Assembly: GCA_026770575.1 (NCBI GenBank)
Contig: MU657209.1
Coordinates: 202,383-259,078, forward strand
DNA: 56,696 bases
Direction: 5' to 3'
Source: Pelagophyceae sp. CCMP2097
Lineage: Eukaryota; Sar; Pelagophyceae
Numbering within the stretch: the first letter of the stretch is position 1; the number at the start of each line of letters is the position of its first letter. The position numbers and the translations under genes are program-made. Positions 28,248 to 40,900 of the stretch are shown here, in pieces. Below the pieces are notes generated by a model. It saw nothing but the letters and a program-made list of their open reading frames with translations. It did not search any database and was not told where the DNA came from.

Positions 28248-31200
28248 TCATGAATCTCTTTCAGAAAAGGCGTTTTTGGCCTCGAAAAAGGCCTTGAGCT
28301 TTTGGTGCAGTACCGTCGCGCCGTCCAAGTGCTCGAGGCTGGCCCCGTACCACTCGGACATCATCGGATGCTTCCCGAGAGCCTTGTCCAGGAGCACGAG
28401 CCTGTGCACGCGTGGTCGGCCCGTGTCCTCTTCGGGCAGGCAAGAGGCAAGGAGATGGATGCGTTGCCAAAGTGGCGGATTGCGCTCCGAAGTCGTTGGA
28501 GTGGCGGATGAGCCGCCCGGCAGCCTGGTTGATGTTGCGGTACGCCTAGAGTGTGGACGTTTCGTGTGTGACTTGACGACGTCATACGCTTCGCCGCACC
28601 TCTGCCTTGTACCAGCTCTCGCCGCTGTCCTTGCGGAGTTTGTTGTCGTGGTCGATCTTGAGCTCGATGGTGGCCTCGAGCCTGGGCGGGAAAGGCAGGC
28701 CGACGATGGCGACGACGCGCGCCGCGTCGTCGCGGAAGTCCGCGCCCTCGGCTGCGCGGCCGCGCCTACGGAGAAGCGTCCAAAGGGCCACGTTCGAATG
28801 ACTCTTAAAAACAAGACTCTTAAAAACAAGACTCTTAAAAACAAGACTCTTAAAAACAAGACGGACATGACACCGAGGAGCATGGCGCCTCGGACTGAGG
28901 CCTCCGCGTCCGCGCGGTACGCTTTACAGACGGCGTCGAACTCGTCGCCCCTCAACGAACTCTTCTCGACGTAGACGGGTTTCGCGGCTTCCAGGCGCGC
29001 GAGCCACGACGAACCGCCCGAGGGCTCGGCCCACCTCTCCAGCGCGAGGTCCAAAAGCTTGTACGACTTGAAGAAGACGAGAAGGCCGCGCGGTGCCGTC
29101 GTGGCTATCACGTGGAGAGCGTACGCCAAAGCGTCAAAGTACGCCCGCGCCCCGGAGGACGAAGGCGCGGCGGTGGCGTTACGGTACGAGGCGTCCAGCG
29201 GCACGTTCATCGCCTGGGAAACGCGCGTCGGCAAGGGCGTTTGGAAACAAGAAGGCGCGCCAAAGGCGAATGCAGCGTGGTGCGCACCCTTGAGAGCTGG
29301 AGCGGGAGGAGTTTGGTCTGCACGCCCGGCAAATGCGCGGCCGCGACGCCATGCGCCGCAAAGGCCTCGGAAGCAGGCACCGCGTCGGCCTCTCGTCGAT
29401 CGCCTTCGGGCGCGCCGTCCGCGCGGCTGTGGGCGAAGAAGGGCAAGTCTTCGACGGCGGTTTCGATATCGGGTGCCACGACGCGCGTCCTCTCCTGCGC
29501 CTTTGTCAAAGGCTGCGTCGGCGGCTGCAAATCAAGGCCTAACTCGTCTGCCAAAAGGTCAAAGGGCCTCAAAGTGCCCGAGAGCAAAAGGAGCGAGCGC
29601 ACGGGCCTCAGGAAGGTGGCCTTGCCGAGGCCCGCGGCGCGCTGGCCTCTTGTCAGAGCGGCCATGGCCACGCTCGCTCTGAGACACGCAAACGTCAGCG
29701 AGAGGTCGTGCCTCTCGTCGCAGCCGCACGCTGCACGGCGCACCTCGGCCTCTTGCTGTTTCTTGGCAAAGTCGCGCTTTTTGGCCGCGGGACCCTTTGG
29801 CGCAGAGTCGCGTTTCCGCGGCCTCTTCGTCGCAATCAGTCGGTAATGCGCCGCCGCTGAATCGTCCAAGAGGTAGCGCAGCTTGACCAAAATGCACTCG
29901 AGGTCGTTGATCGTCTCCGAACGGACGGCGCCGGACTCGAGGCCCTCGTCTATGAGAGTCTTGCGAAGCTTCCACAGAATCTTGCAATTGTCGTCGACGC
30001 GGTCCGCAGAGACGAGGCCGACGACTTCTTTGAGGAGCATCGCCGCGGCAAACCCAGGCCACTGCCGCTCCGTCGTCGCGCCGCCATCTTTGGCCTTTGC
30101 CGCCGCTTCGGGCAGCGGCGAGACGTCGCCGCCCAAAGTAGCGCCGCGGAGCCACGACAGCAGCGCCACCAAAGGCCCGCCGCGCGGTGTCGCTGCGAAG
30201 AGAAGTGTTGGCTTCTTGGCCGTCTTGCGTTTCTTCTTCGCCGGAGACGCCGCCGCAGCCTGCGCATTTTTTGCCTTGAAAGCGCGGAAGACGGATATGG
30301 GCACGTCGTCGTCGTCGTCGCTCGCCTCCTGCGCGACGGACTCCTGGGCGACGGACGTGGCGTTGAACGGTGCGGCGCCGGCCGGTCGCGTTCGGGACGG
30401 CGCGGCGCCGGCCGGGAGCGTCCCGGGCGACGCGGGCGGCGCGACGAGCGACTCTATCATCTGCTGCGCTTCTTTATGCGCGTGCAGGTGCGGCACAAAG
30501 TCTCGAAGCGTGGCCACGAGCGCTGCCAACCTTTGCTCGGTAACGTCGTACGAGGCGGCGTCGCGCGAGACCTGGGCGAGGTTGTGCGCCTCGTCCACAA
30601 TGACCACGGCGTCCTCTAAGACCTGGTCCAGGCCGCCCGCTCGGCGGACGATGGGCTCCACCAGTTGCTGGTACGTAATAAAGATTAAAGCCGCGCCCTC
30701 TTGGATCTGGTCTTGGGCCATATGAAACGGGCAGACGTGCGTCTTTTGGCCCTCCTTGACCGCATCTTCAATGTCCCAGACGTTCATCGCCCCTCCGACG
30801 CGAAAGTGCGGCCGCCAGCGCTGCGACTGCGGGTAGCCAATCTTCTCCGCCTTGTCGAGATGACCGCACCCCGACTGCTTCGCACCCGCCGCTTTACTTA
30901 CCGCCTTGGCCGCTTTAGTCACCTTTGTGGCCTCCTCGCACGCCTCGGCCTTGTTCGGCGCAGTCGCGATATCCGGGTGCAAACAAAACCGCTCGCGCGA
31001 GAGTCGGAGGGACATCAGCGGCCGCTCGGCGCAGCCGCGCTCGTACTCGTGGACGGCGTGGACGAGCTGGTCGTGTGTCCTCGCGACCCAGACGACTCTT
31101 GTTGGCGTGGACGCGTTGGCGCGCTGCCAGGCCAGCGCGGCCATCAAAGCCGCTGCGGTCTTGCCCGTACCCGTCGGCGACTCGATCAACGCGGACCTGC

Positions 31201-31630
31201 GCTGCGCCAGCGCCCGTAAAGCGCAGTCGACGACTTGGAGCTGGCTCCGATAAGGAGGCCTCAGCGAAAAGCACTCGACGCCCTCGCGCACGAGGCGAGT
31301 CAGCGTCGCCGCTTTCTTCGCGTCAAAGTCGATGACCGGCATCGGCAGCGACAGCTCGCCGGACCGCGCCTTGGCGTCGCGCTCGCGGCGCTCGCGCCGC
31401 CGCTGCTGCTGGCCCTTGGCGTCCACCGGCTCCTTCTTCGCCGCCGGCTCCCTCTTCGGCGCGCGCTGCCGCGGGTCCGCGCCCTTCTTCGGCGCGGCCC
31501 GCTGCGCCTGCTTCGCCTCTGCCTTTTGGCCCATCGCGCCGAGCCAATCGGCGGCGGCCGGGGCGGGAGCGGCCGGCTGCACCGTCGGCCGGCAGGCCAA
31601 ACCGTCGTCGTCGCTCTCATATTGTAGCAT
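28248..31630 (-). CDS. XPD-family Fe-S DNA helicase (FANCJ/RTEL1/DDX11 group)
   Basis: Five exons, 31630-29288, 29213-28867, 28765-28600, 28545-28484 and 28401-28248, give 1,023 residues. Motifs: Walker A ESPTGTGKTAA (about 153), four Fe-S-type cysteines in ERFCLHP, EACEEA, GCGHLD and HVCPFHM (about 215-295), DEAHN (about 345), LLLLSGTL (about 680), GLLVFFKSYK, VMRGRAAEGADFRDDAARVV (over an intron), VGLPFPP and QAAGRLIRHSNDFGALVLLD (over an intron). These ATP-dependent 5'-3' helicases unwind forks, G-quadruplexes or recombination intermediates in the nucleus. It cannot be assigned to one of FANCJ, RTEL1 or DDX11 by eye. The intron at 28483-28402 has a GC donor. A charged KR-rich insertion (about 440-500) may hold nuclear localisation signals. 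Confidence 0.88.
28801..28860 (-). repeat. Four perfect 15-bp tandem repeats inside a helicase intron
   Basis: ACTCTTAAAAACAAG is repeated four times with no mismatch. On the coding strand each unit reads GTCTTGTTTTTAAGA, so the unit has its own GT, and the array is open in frame (VLFLR four times). It lies in the predicted intron 28866-28766. Confidence 0.92.
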
Positions 31631-31933
31631 CGGCGCGCCTGGGGACCCGCGCGACCCGCGCCACCGCGGCGAATGCGCGACGGGCCGACGGCTGACGGCG
31701 GCGGCCCGACGGCTGCTGGCGGTCCCACACCAGGGCTGCGCGACGCGCGGACTGCCACCTCGGCACCTGTCCAGAAATTCAACTGTAAGGCTCGCTAAAT
31801 CGCTACAATTGTATAACGGAACCTCGCACTTTGACCTCGTGACAACCTCCGTTACCTCGCTTCCAAAGTTGCAATCCCTCGGCTGCCTCCGGCAAGGCCA
31901 TGCACACAATACTAATTAACATGACGGACACAC
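31631..31933. other. Intergenic region
   Basis: It is the upstream flank of the helicase. The helicase frame stays open to 31909, but the translation there is not family-like. No other feature is seen. Confidence 0.5.
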
Positions 31934-34900
31934 TCACCATTTGCCGTGTTTCAAAACGGGCGCTTCGCTCGGCGGCGGCGGCGCTCCTTCCTCCGGCGTG
32001 GTCGGGTGGACCTTTGTCGGGCCTTGGTAGACGGCGCGCGCGCGCAGGGCGTCGGCCCATGACCGCGATCTAGCGCTCTCAAAGGTGCGCGCGCTTTCGG
32101 CGTTTCGCGCGCGTTGCCGCGTCGCCTTGTCGGCCGCGTAAAGCTGGCCCGTGACTAAATTGTAGTCGTGGTACAGAAACCGGACGTGCCCCGCGGCCTT
32201 GTTGTAGACCTGTCTTAAGAGGAAGAGCGGGAAGAGGGCGCAGGACGCGAAGAGCGCGAGAACATGTAAAGGCTCGGGCCTCGCCAAAGCGCGCGCGGCC
32301 TCGTGCTGCTCGGCGTGGGCGCGGTCGTACTCTGCATACGTCGAGAGCTGGAGGTAGCAGAATCTCGCGGCGGCGTACTCTTTGACTGATTCGTACGCTT
32401 CGAACATGATGGCGATCAACAGATTCATCAGCAAGACGGGCAGGATGAGGAGCGAGAAGATGTTGAAGACGAGGCCGAACTTGCTGTCCGAGTGCGCTGC
32501 CGTTTCGAAATCAAACTCGCCGAGGAGCTGCTTCATCACTTGGAAGAACGTGGAGACGAGCGTCTCGCCACCCGTCATCGACTGCGACGAGCCGCCCATG
32601 GGCCCGAGCGCGCCGCCGAGGCGCGAGTAAAAGTCCGTCAGCGAGAAGAGCAGAATCCAGATGAAAACGATTCCCAGAAACGACGAGATTTTTTTGAACA
32701 TTTCTTCGATGATGAGCACGTGCAGCGACTCGGAGACTCGGAGATGATCCAGGAGTTTCAAAAAGTGGAGGAAGACGTAGACGCCCAGGAGCGTCAGCCG
32801 GACTTCAGCGAGTTGCAAGGCAATGTTCGCCGTCGCGTAGTTCTCCAAAGCGTCCTTTGAGGCGTAGTACGCGGCGTCGTCTGCGACGGTCAAAAGTTTC
32901 CGCCACTCTGTGGCAGCCGCGCAGCCTAAAGAGACGAGGTGGACGATGATGAGGACGAAAAGGACGTTAAAGTGCGCCAAGTCGAAGAGGTTGAAATGCT
33001 GTTCGGTATAGTCTGCGACAGCCTTCATGGCCTTGGAGAGGCCGCGCTGCTTCGTGGCACCCGCGTCGGCGGACCGGACGCGCGCAAAGGCGGCCGACAT
33101 GGCGTACGCCTCGGCGCGGAACTGCAGGCCCACGGCGGCGGCCCAGAGCATCTCGAAGACGACTCTGGCGTAATCGCGGTACGTCTGGTAGAGGAAGAGC
33201 CTCAGCGCTCTAATGCGCCCCGAGCAGACGACGGCCCCCGTAGGCGTAAATTCGGCCAAAAGTGAAACCTTGACGACGAGGTTGTGCGCGTGGTAGTCCG
33301 AGGCGGTGTAGACTAAAGCTTCGAAGACGATCGCGCGCGTGTTGCGCGAGACCCAAGACGCGTTCTTCAGCCTCGCCAGCAGCTCGGCGCCGTCGTCGGC
33401 GTCTCGCGGGAACGAGGCGACGTAGCCCGAGCTGCCGGGGTAGCTGACGCCCATGAGGCCGTGGACGTCTGGCGCGGGCAGGCCCATCCAGCCTTTTGCT
33501 GCCTCCGAGTGCCGCAGCGCGCGCGCCGCCGCCAGCGCCGCCGGCGTTTCTTCCGAAGCGGCGGGGCCGAGGTCGCGCTCGAGCTCAGTGGCCGAGGAGT
33601 AGTATGCGACGCAGGCGTCGCCGCCGCCGAAGCGCGGCTCGGAGGGGGCGTAGTCGCAAGCGGACAAGACAGCGTCGTCTGCGATGGATGCGACCATCCT
33701 CAGCCGCGGCGCGCCTATCACGTAGCCGAGGCCGCCGAGGACGGGGAACTTGTCCGCCTCTGCGGTGAACGCGGCGCGGCCGAAGATTGGCAGCTCGGGC
33801 TCGTACACAGAGCTCAGCAAAGGTCCTTCGGCCCAACTCCAAAAGTCGGCCGGCGTGGCTACGTCTAGAAACCCGTTGCCCGGCGCCCACTCGTCCTCGA
33901 CGAGTCTGGTTCTCAAAGCCTGCTGCACCGCGTCCCTTTGGGCGATTAAGACGTCGAAGCCCACGACTTCCGTCGCGACCCACAGAAAAATGGCCAGGAA
34001 CCCGAGCTGCAGCAGGAAATGCCTCGCCTGGTGGTACAGCATGCGCTCGTGCCACACCGCCGTCGCCTCGACCTGCAGACGCTTCAAAGAGAAGAGATGT
34101 TCCTCCCACGGCGCTTTAGGAGCCTTGACGGGGGCCGCCTCCGAAGGGCCCGCCACCGAATCGGCCCACAGAGCAATCTTGGCTGTCGGGCTCTTCGGAC
34201 CGCAATCTTGGACCACCGAGTCCTCGACAGTCGCGCCCTCGATGCGCCGCAAAAATAGGTCGGGCGTCCGGCGCACGGCGTCTCGCAAAGACCGCGTGTC
34301 GCGGCAGTGTTCCACGTACAAGATGCGCGTCCGCGCGAGGAGTCTCGTGCGCTCGGCGACTGCCACAGCGCCGGCACCGAGGTCGGCGCCGCAGCGGAAG
34401 CAGCAGGCTATCAAGTCGTCGAGCTGGCACGCGACGTCGAAGGCCACTTGAGCCCACTGCCTCGCGGCCGCGCTCGACCTTCCCGAATCCGGGGCCTCGG
34501 GCGCGTCCTCGTCGTCCTGGTCGCCCGCGGTGCGGACCAAGGCGTAAGCCTCGAGGAGCACGGCCAGAGCCTCTGGCGTGCCGCGCCTCGACGGCCTCGA
34601 AGAAGATGCAATCGTCAAACGGAAAACTCCCGCGCCAAAGGGCAGCGCGACGCGGTCCAAGAGGACACGGCACGTCGCGACCTGCCTCCGCACGGCGCCG
34701 TCGAGGTCCGCCGCCGAAGATCGGTGCTTGTCGCCGCCGGGCGCCGTCTGCCGCCGCTCGTCTCTAGACGAGCGCAGCGCTAAGAGCATCGTCAGCAGCG
34801 CGTGGTGGAGCGCCGTGTAGCCCTCGTCGTCCTCGGCGCTCGCGCGCATCGTCGGCGGCAGCGAACCCAAAGGGCCCATGACCTCCTCGTCGGACTCATT

Positions 34901-37900
34901 GCCGGGCTCCATCGCGACTTCGACTTCGAGGCTCCGGCGCTCAGACCGCGTGGCCCGGTGGCTCTGCGCCGCATCGACGGCGGTTGGCGAGGCGGCGAGG
35001 CGGCGGGCGGCCTTTCTCGAACCCATTAAGACCTTGAGCTTCAAACGCTCTTCGCATTCGTCCAATAATGAGTGGACCATCGCAACGTCCCCCGACCTCG
35101 CGCAGGCCATTAGAGCCGTCACGCCGCCGCCCAGGAGCCGGCGCGCATCTATAAAATTGACTTCGTACAAGTGCGAGATCCCTCGGCCGTCGAGGACGGG
35201 CTCCTTGACGACGCGCTGCAAAAGGCCCGTACTCGTCTTCTTCGACCGCTTCCGCTCCCGCAGCAAAGCAGTCTCGTGGCCCACACCCTCCGTCGGCCAG
35301 AGCGCCGCCGTGATAGGCGCGTCGGGCAAGTCCTTGGACGAGACCTGCGCTTTGCCGTCGGCGGCGGGCGTCGCAATCTCGCCGGCGCGCGCGCCGTTGA
35401 AGTGCTCGGCGTCATGCGACGAGGAGAGCTCGAACCAGAGCGTGCCGTGGTGCTGGCGGTCGTCGGCGGGGCCGCGCGGGGCCATCGAAGTGCGCGCAGC
35501 GCTGCCGGCCGCAAGCGCGACGCGGTGCAGGGCCACGGCGTCGACGAGGCGTTCGGCGAGCTCTTTGGCGCGCGCGGCGTGCATCGCCGCGCGCTCCGGC
35601 GCGCGGTCAAGAGCGACGAAGGCCGCTCGAGCGGCTTCGCACGTCAAAGCCGCCAGGTCAACCAAAGCCGCCGCGTCCGTCGCGCGTCCCGCCGCGAGCA
35701 TGACGTCTCGCGTCTCGTCCAGCAAAGCGCGGTACCGCCGCACCTTGACCGCCGTCAGGATGACGACCATGGCCGACTCGCGCGCGTGGCCGGCCTCGAA
35801 GGGCTCGTCGCCGTCGAGGTCAAAAGCCGAATTCGAGCGGCGCAGCGGGTTCTCGCGCGGCAACCCCCACGGCTCCTTGGTCTCCTGAAACTCTACGGGT
35901 TTGGCGCGCTTCTTCGCTTTACTCTTCGCCGCGTCCAACTGCCCCACGAGCGCCTGCGGCAGGCGCACGTCGAAAGTCTCCGGCTGTCGCGTTTCTCGCA
36001 TGCGCAGGTGCAAGTCGCGCAACTCAGCCGCGAGCGTCGCGACGACGAAGTCGATGCCTCGCCGCGCAGCCGCGTCGCCAAAAGCGCCGTGGCGCTCCAA
36101 GTCGCCGCGAGATAGAGCGAGGAGGCGGTGGCCCGCCGTGCGCCGAGACCGCTCCAAACCCCGCTCCACGGCCATGGACCGAGTCGGCGCCCACCGCCGG
36201 CTATCCTGCAGCGTACCGCGGACGGCGCGGCCCGCCAGCGCGCGCCCGACGCCGTCGGTCGCCGTGCCCTCTGGCGGTGTTTCGTCCTGGAGGTAGTCCC
36301 GCATGGTGCGGCCTAAACGGCCGAAGCCGACGCAGCCGAGCCAGGTGACCGCGTCTTCCGCGTCCCATCTGTCTGGGGGCAGCGGCGCGACGCGGTCCTC
36401 GAACGCGGCCCCGGCCTCGTGGACGCTGTAGCGCGACGCCGGCGGCAGCGAGGGCCGGATTCTCCGGAGAGCGAGCATGGCCAGCTCGCGGCAGCGCTTC
36501 GACGTGTGGAACGCCGCCAGGAGCGATAAAGTGTGCTCGGCGCGGCCGTAGACGGAGCCGGTTGGGGTGAATAAAGAGAGGTGGGCAATCGTTTTCAAAA
36601 CCTTAACAATGGCAGACGCGTCGTCGAAGCACGCCTCGTCGCGCGCCGCCGCAACGCGCGGCCGCCGCTTCAGACGCGCCTCGCCGACGACGCCCGCGAC
36701 GGTCGCGGCGTCGAGCGCCGGTCTGGGACGGCCGTGATCCTCGTCATGGCGGTGCCAGTCCGGCGTCAGTCGCGCTACGAGAGCGTCTATCGCGCCGTGC
36801 TGGACGAGGTACGTCCCGACGTCGTGGTTATTATCTGCACGTTCCAAATAATAGGCGCAGACGCCCACGAGAGCCGCCGAGACGGGCACCAGCGCAATCG
36901 TCGCCGCGTCGTGCGGCGAGTCAGTCGACGAAGCGACCGGCGAGCCGATGGGCGAGCCGGGCAGCGCATTGTAAGCGCGGCGCGTTTGCGCGCCTTGGCG
37001 GTGCCAGAACTGCAAAGTCCGCGCCGCGCGGTGCGCCAGAGGCCACGTCAGCAGCACCAGCAAGTCCGCGACGCGCTGCACCACCGCCGTCGTCTGCGGC
37101 GACGGCCGCATGTGGTTCACCAAAGCGCCGAGCGCCCTCGCGGCGGCGGCGACGGTGGAAGCGGAGCGGACTCGGAGGCAACACATGAGGGGCTTGACCG
37201 CTCCGGCGTCGATTAACAGCCGCGCCGTCGCAGAGTGCGCTGCGGCGTCCTCGACGCCGCACAAAGCGACGGCGAGGAGCTCATCGTAGCCCGGTCTTAA
37301 AAGTTCGAGGCCCACGGTGGAGAGGCCGGCTCGCCTGCGCTCCGTCCAGGAGTCTATTTTTTGGGCGCATTTCCGCAGCGCCATCAAGTACACCAGCGCC
37401 GGTTTCTCGTCAAAGTACTTCAACGCGCGGTCCGCGTGCGCCACCGCATGGTGGTCACCGCCGCCGGCCACGCCCGCGCTGTTCTGGAACCGGAGGAGGA
37501 GTAATAGAGCCGTGGACCCGCCAATCAGCGCTTCCCGCGTCACCGGCGTCAGCGCCAGCTCGGAAAAGATAAAGGCCACGTCCTGCCGCACCTTTGCGTC
37601 GCCGAGGTGCGCCGCTTTCACCAAGGCGCGGACGCCGTCGTGGGCGCAGATTGCCTCGCGGCAGACCGTGGAGTTCGTGCAAATCGCTCTTAGAGCCGAC
37701 ACGGCGGCGACGCGCGCCGACGCGTCCGCCGCCTGCGCCGCCAGGGCCGTGAGGGCGGCGACGCAGCCGCCGCGCGAGTGCGCGCGGACGGCGGCGAGGA
37801 GAGAGTGCGCGTCGCCAGAGTCGCCGTCCTTCGGCGACGAGTGCGCGCGCAAACGCTCCTGCGCGTCGTCCTCGGCGGGCGCGTCGAACTCTGGGCCGAT

Positions 37901-40900
37901 GAGGATGCGCGCCCCGGACCGCTCGAGCGAGTCTGCAGCGTCGTTCATCTCCGGGAAGACAAGGCGTAAGCGGCAGTCCAAGTGTGCGGCGAGCATCGCG
38001 GTGAGGCGGCAGGCCTCCGTCGCCACTAGAGCGTCGGTGACGCGCCGCTCCACCGACAGTGCCCTCGACACGGCGTTGCGGCCCGGGTGCTGCTCCAAGC
38101 TGCAAACTAACGCTCTCACAAAAGCTGGTTCCAGCGTGGGCACGGGCCCGCCGGCGCGCTGCTCGGCGACCAGGCGCGCCTGGCCGAGGTTGACGAGGAG
38201 GCGCAAAGACTCGCGCGTCGCGGCGCGCATGGAAACGCCCATGCCGTCGCCGCGGTGGCCGCCGTCCAGCGCCACGATCTCGCAGCATGCGTTCCGCAGC
38301 GCCGCGAACAGCGGCTCGTCGCGGCCGCCGCCGGGCGAAGCGTCGCAGTCCGCGCCCAGTAAAACGCGCGCGATGGCCCGCCGGCCGCGCACGCTCTCGA
38401 CGACGGCCATGGGGCTGTTGCCGAGGGCGCTGCCGAGCGACGGCGCGCCCTTTGCGAAGTGCGCGCCGCGCCGCGGCGGCGCGGGCCCGCGCGCGCCGTG
38501 CAGCATGGTGTGAAGCAGCGTCGCCTGCTCGCCGTTGGAGTCCGCGGCGTCGTGTGCGTCGACGTGGCGGGCCAGGTCCAGCACGGTCAACATAGTACGA
38601 AACGTCGCCGCCAGCAAAACGTCGCCGCCGCTGACGTGCCCGTCACCGTTGGAGCTCAAAACGGCGGCACCCGTCTTTCGCGAATCGGAACAGTCGCCGA
38701 CCAAAGCGAGGACGTGCCTTTGCTCTGCTGCTGAGAGACGGTAGCCGAGGTCCGCGTCAAACAGCTGCACGTTCAACGCGAGTAAAGCGTTGTCGATAAT
38801 CGTCGCCAGCGCGTAATTATTCCCGCCTGCCTCAAGGAACCGCGCGCCCTTGCGGTACATTTGCACCGATGCTTTGAGCAAGAACGTGCACACTGCAAGC
38901 TGACCCACGTGGTCGCGGCGCCTCAAAGAATCGCTCTCGCCGTTGGCGAGGTAGACGTCGTGGGCGAGGAAGAGCGGCGCGTTTCGCGGGAGCGCAGAGG
39001 CGACGTCTTTTACCAGCCTTGCGACGCAAAACGGCCCCAGATGGGACAGCAGGATCTCCGCAGCGCCGCAATTACCCAGCAAAAGGTACCTGCGCGACGC
39101 ATCCGCTAGAGCCTCGCAGAGGTCGAAGACGGCGGCGGCTAAAGTCGCAGAGTGCTCGCAGCAGCCTTCGAGTAGCGGAAACACGTGCCGCGCGTGCGCC
39201 GCAAAGTGTAAAAAGATGGACTTGCCCTCGCTCGAAGCGCCCACGACCGCCGCCGAGGCTCGGAAGACGACGTGTCGCGGCCGCCGCTTTGCCGAAATGT
39301 CGCCGCCGCGGAGCGCAAAGTGGTCGCCGCGCGTGGCGGCGGCGACGCAGGGCAGCGCGTGGCCCGTATCGAGTTGAACGTCGCATGCGGCGCCCAATCG
39401 GCCGCGCGGCCGCACGAGGTGCACTTGAGAGCACGTGCCCGCCTGCAGCTCGCGCGTTTGCGTGTCTAAGACGACGACTTGCTCGCCCGCGCGCGGCGCG
39501 CCGCGGAGAGCCTTGGCCCCGTGCGAAGCAAAGCCGTCGATGGGCTCCGATGCGGCCGTTTTCGGCGCCTCGTCGCCGCTGCCGCCGTCGTCTTCGTCGT
39601 CGGAATCTGAATCTGAATCCGAGTTAGCGCGGGCCTCGTCGGCGCGGGCCTCGGCCGCGTGGTGCCGAGGCGCGTGGTCCGAGACGTCGTGCGACACAAT
39701 GTTCATCACGAGCTGCAGCGCCAGCAGCGCGTCCGCCGCCGCGCCGAAGTTCGACTCGCGGCGGCGAGCCGCGAAGTGCGGCAAAGGGCCGAGAACCGCT
39801 ATCGTCTCCACCACGAGTCCAAAGACGTCGCCGGCGAGCCACCGCGCCGAGACGTTGCCGTCGTGCAGCGCCCGCGGCTCGTCGGGCGCAGCGCCGGCGG
39901 CGACGTTTGCGAGGTACGACGTCGTGGGCCTCGGGAGGAGTGTCACTCCATGCACCAGCGCCTCGCGCGGCGCGTCGAAGAGGACTTCTAAAGCGACGCC
40001 CGCGCGGAAGCGGCCGTCTACCGCCAGCGCCGTGCACGTCGCTAAAGATCCGTGGGCGGCGAAGTGGGATCGGACATCCTTGTGCGCCGCCAAATGCTCC
40101 AGCGCCGCCGCGGCCTCGTCCAAAACGCGGATCGACGAGACGAGGCAGCCCCGCACCACGCTGTAGCCGGCGTCCGCCGCGTACTCCGACGGCCGCCGCG
40201 CCGCTCCGGCGGCGGGCTCGACGTATTCGATCGTCGAGTCTTTCGCCGCGCGCCTCGCGCGCGCCGTGGCGCCGTCGTCGTCGACGTCAACGACGGCAAA
40301 GGGCACGCAGCGGTGGTGCCGCAGGCCGGAAGCGTCGAGCCACGTATCGTGTTTGGCGAGCTCCTTGTGGTACGACTCGTTCGCTCTCCGGACGTATATC
40401 GCCTCTTTCGCCTCTTTCGCCGCGTCGCCGGCTTCGAAACGCGCCTTCTCGAGGCCCCAGCCGATCATGGCGAGCTTGTTCAAAGCGTGGAGGTCTCGGT
40501 GCGTTTGTCGGTTTTGTCTTTTCGCTCGGACGGCCACCTGCGACGCCGTCAGTTCGTTCTTCGCCAGGTTCCGGACGACGCGCGAGACGAGGCGCAGCGT
40601 CGCATGCCTCGCCGCGTCGACAAACGCGCGGTCGCCGCAAAAGTCGGCGCAGACGGCCGTTTTCTCGCCGCAAAAGTCGGCGCAGAGCGACGTTTTCTCT
40701 TCGTTCGCAATGAGCATCGTCAAAGATTCAAAGGCGTCCTGGTTCGCCACGTGCAGCTGGTCCGCCCCGCGCGCCGTAAAGTGCGCCAACATCCACGCCG
40801 CGAAAGTCCGCAGAGGCTCGTCGGCGTCGCACGCGCCCGCGCCGACGACTCGGATGAGGTCTTGGATCGTGTGCAGTTTTAAATCCGCCGGCGGCACGTT

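Noticed and set aside
28248..29234. Independent gene in the continuous frame 28248-29234
   Set aside because: Its first and last parts are helicase exons; the middle (28484-28866) is arginine/serine-rich intron and out-of-frame exon sequence.
34116..37262. Many plus- and minus-strand open frames of 100-400 codons inside the giant channel gene
   Set aside because: They overlap the conserved long exon in other frames and are of biased GC-rich composition.
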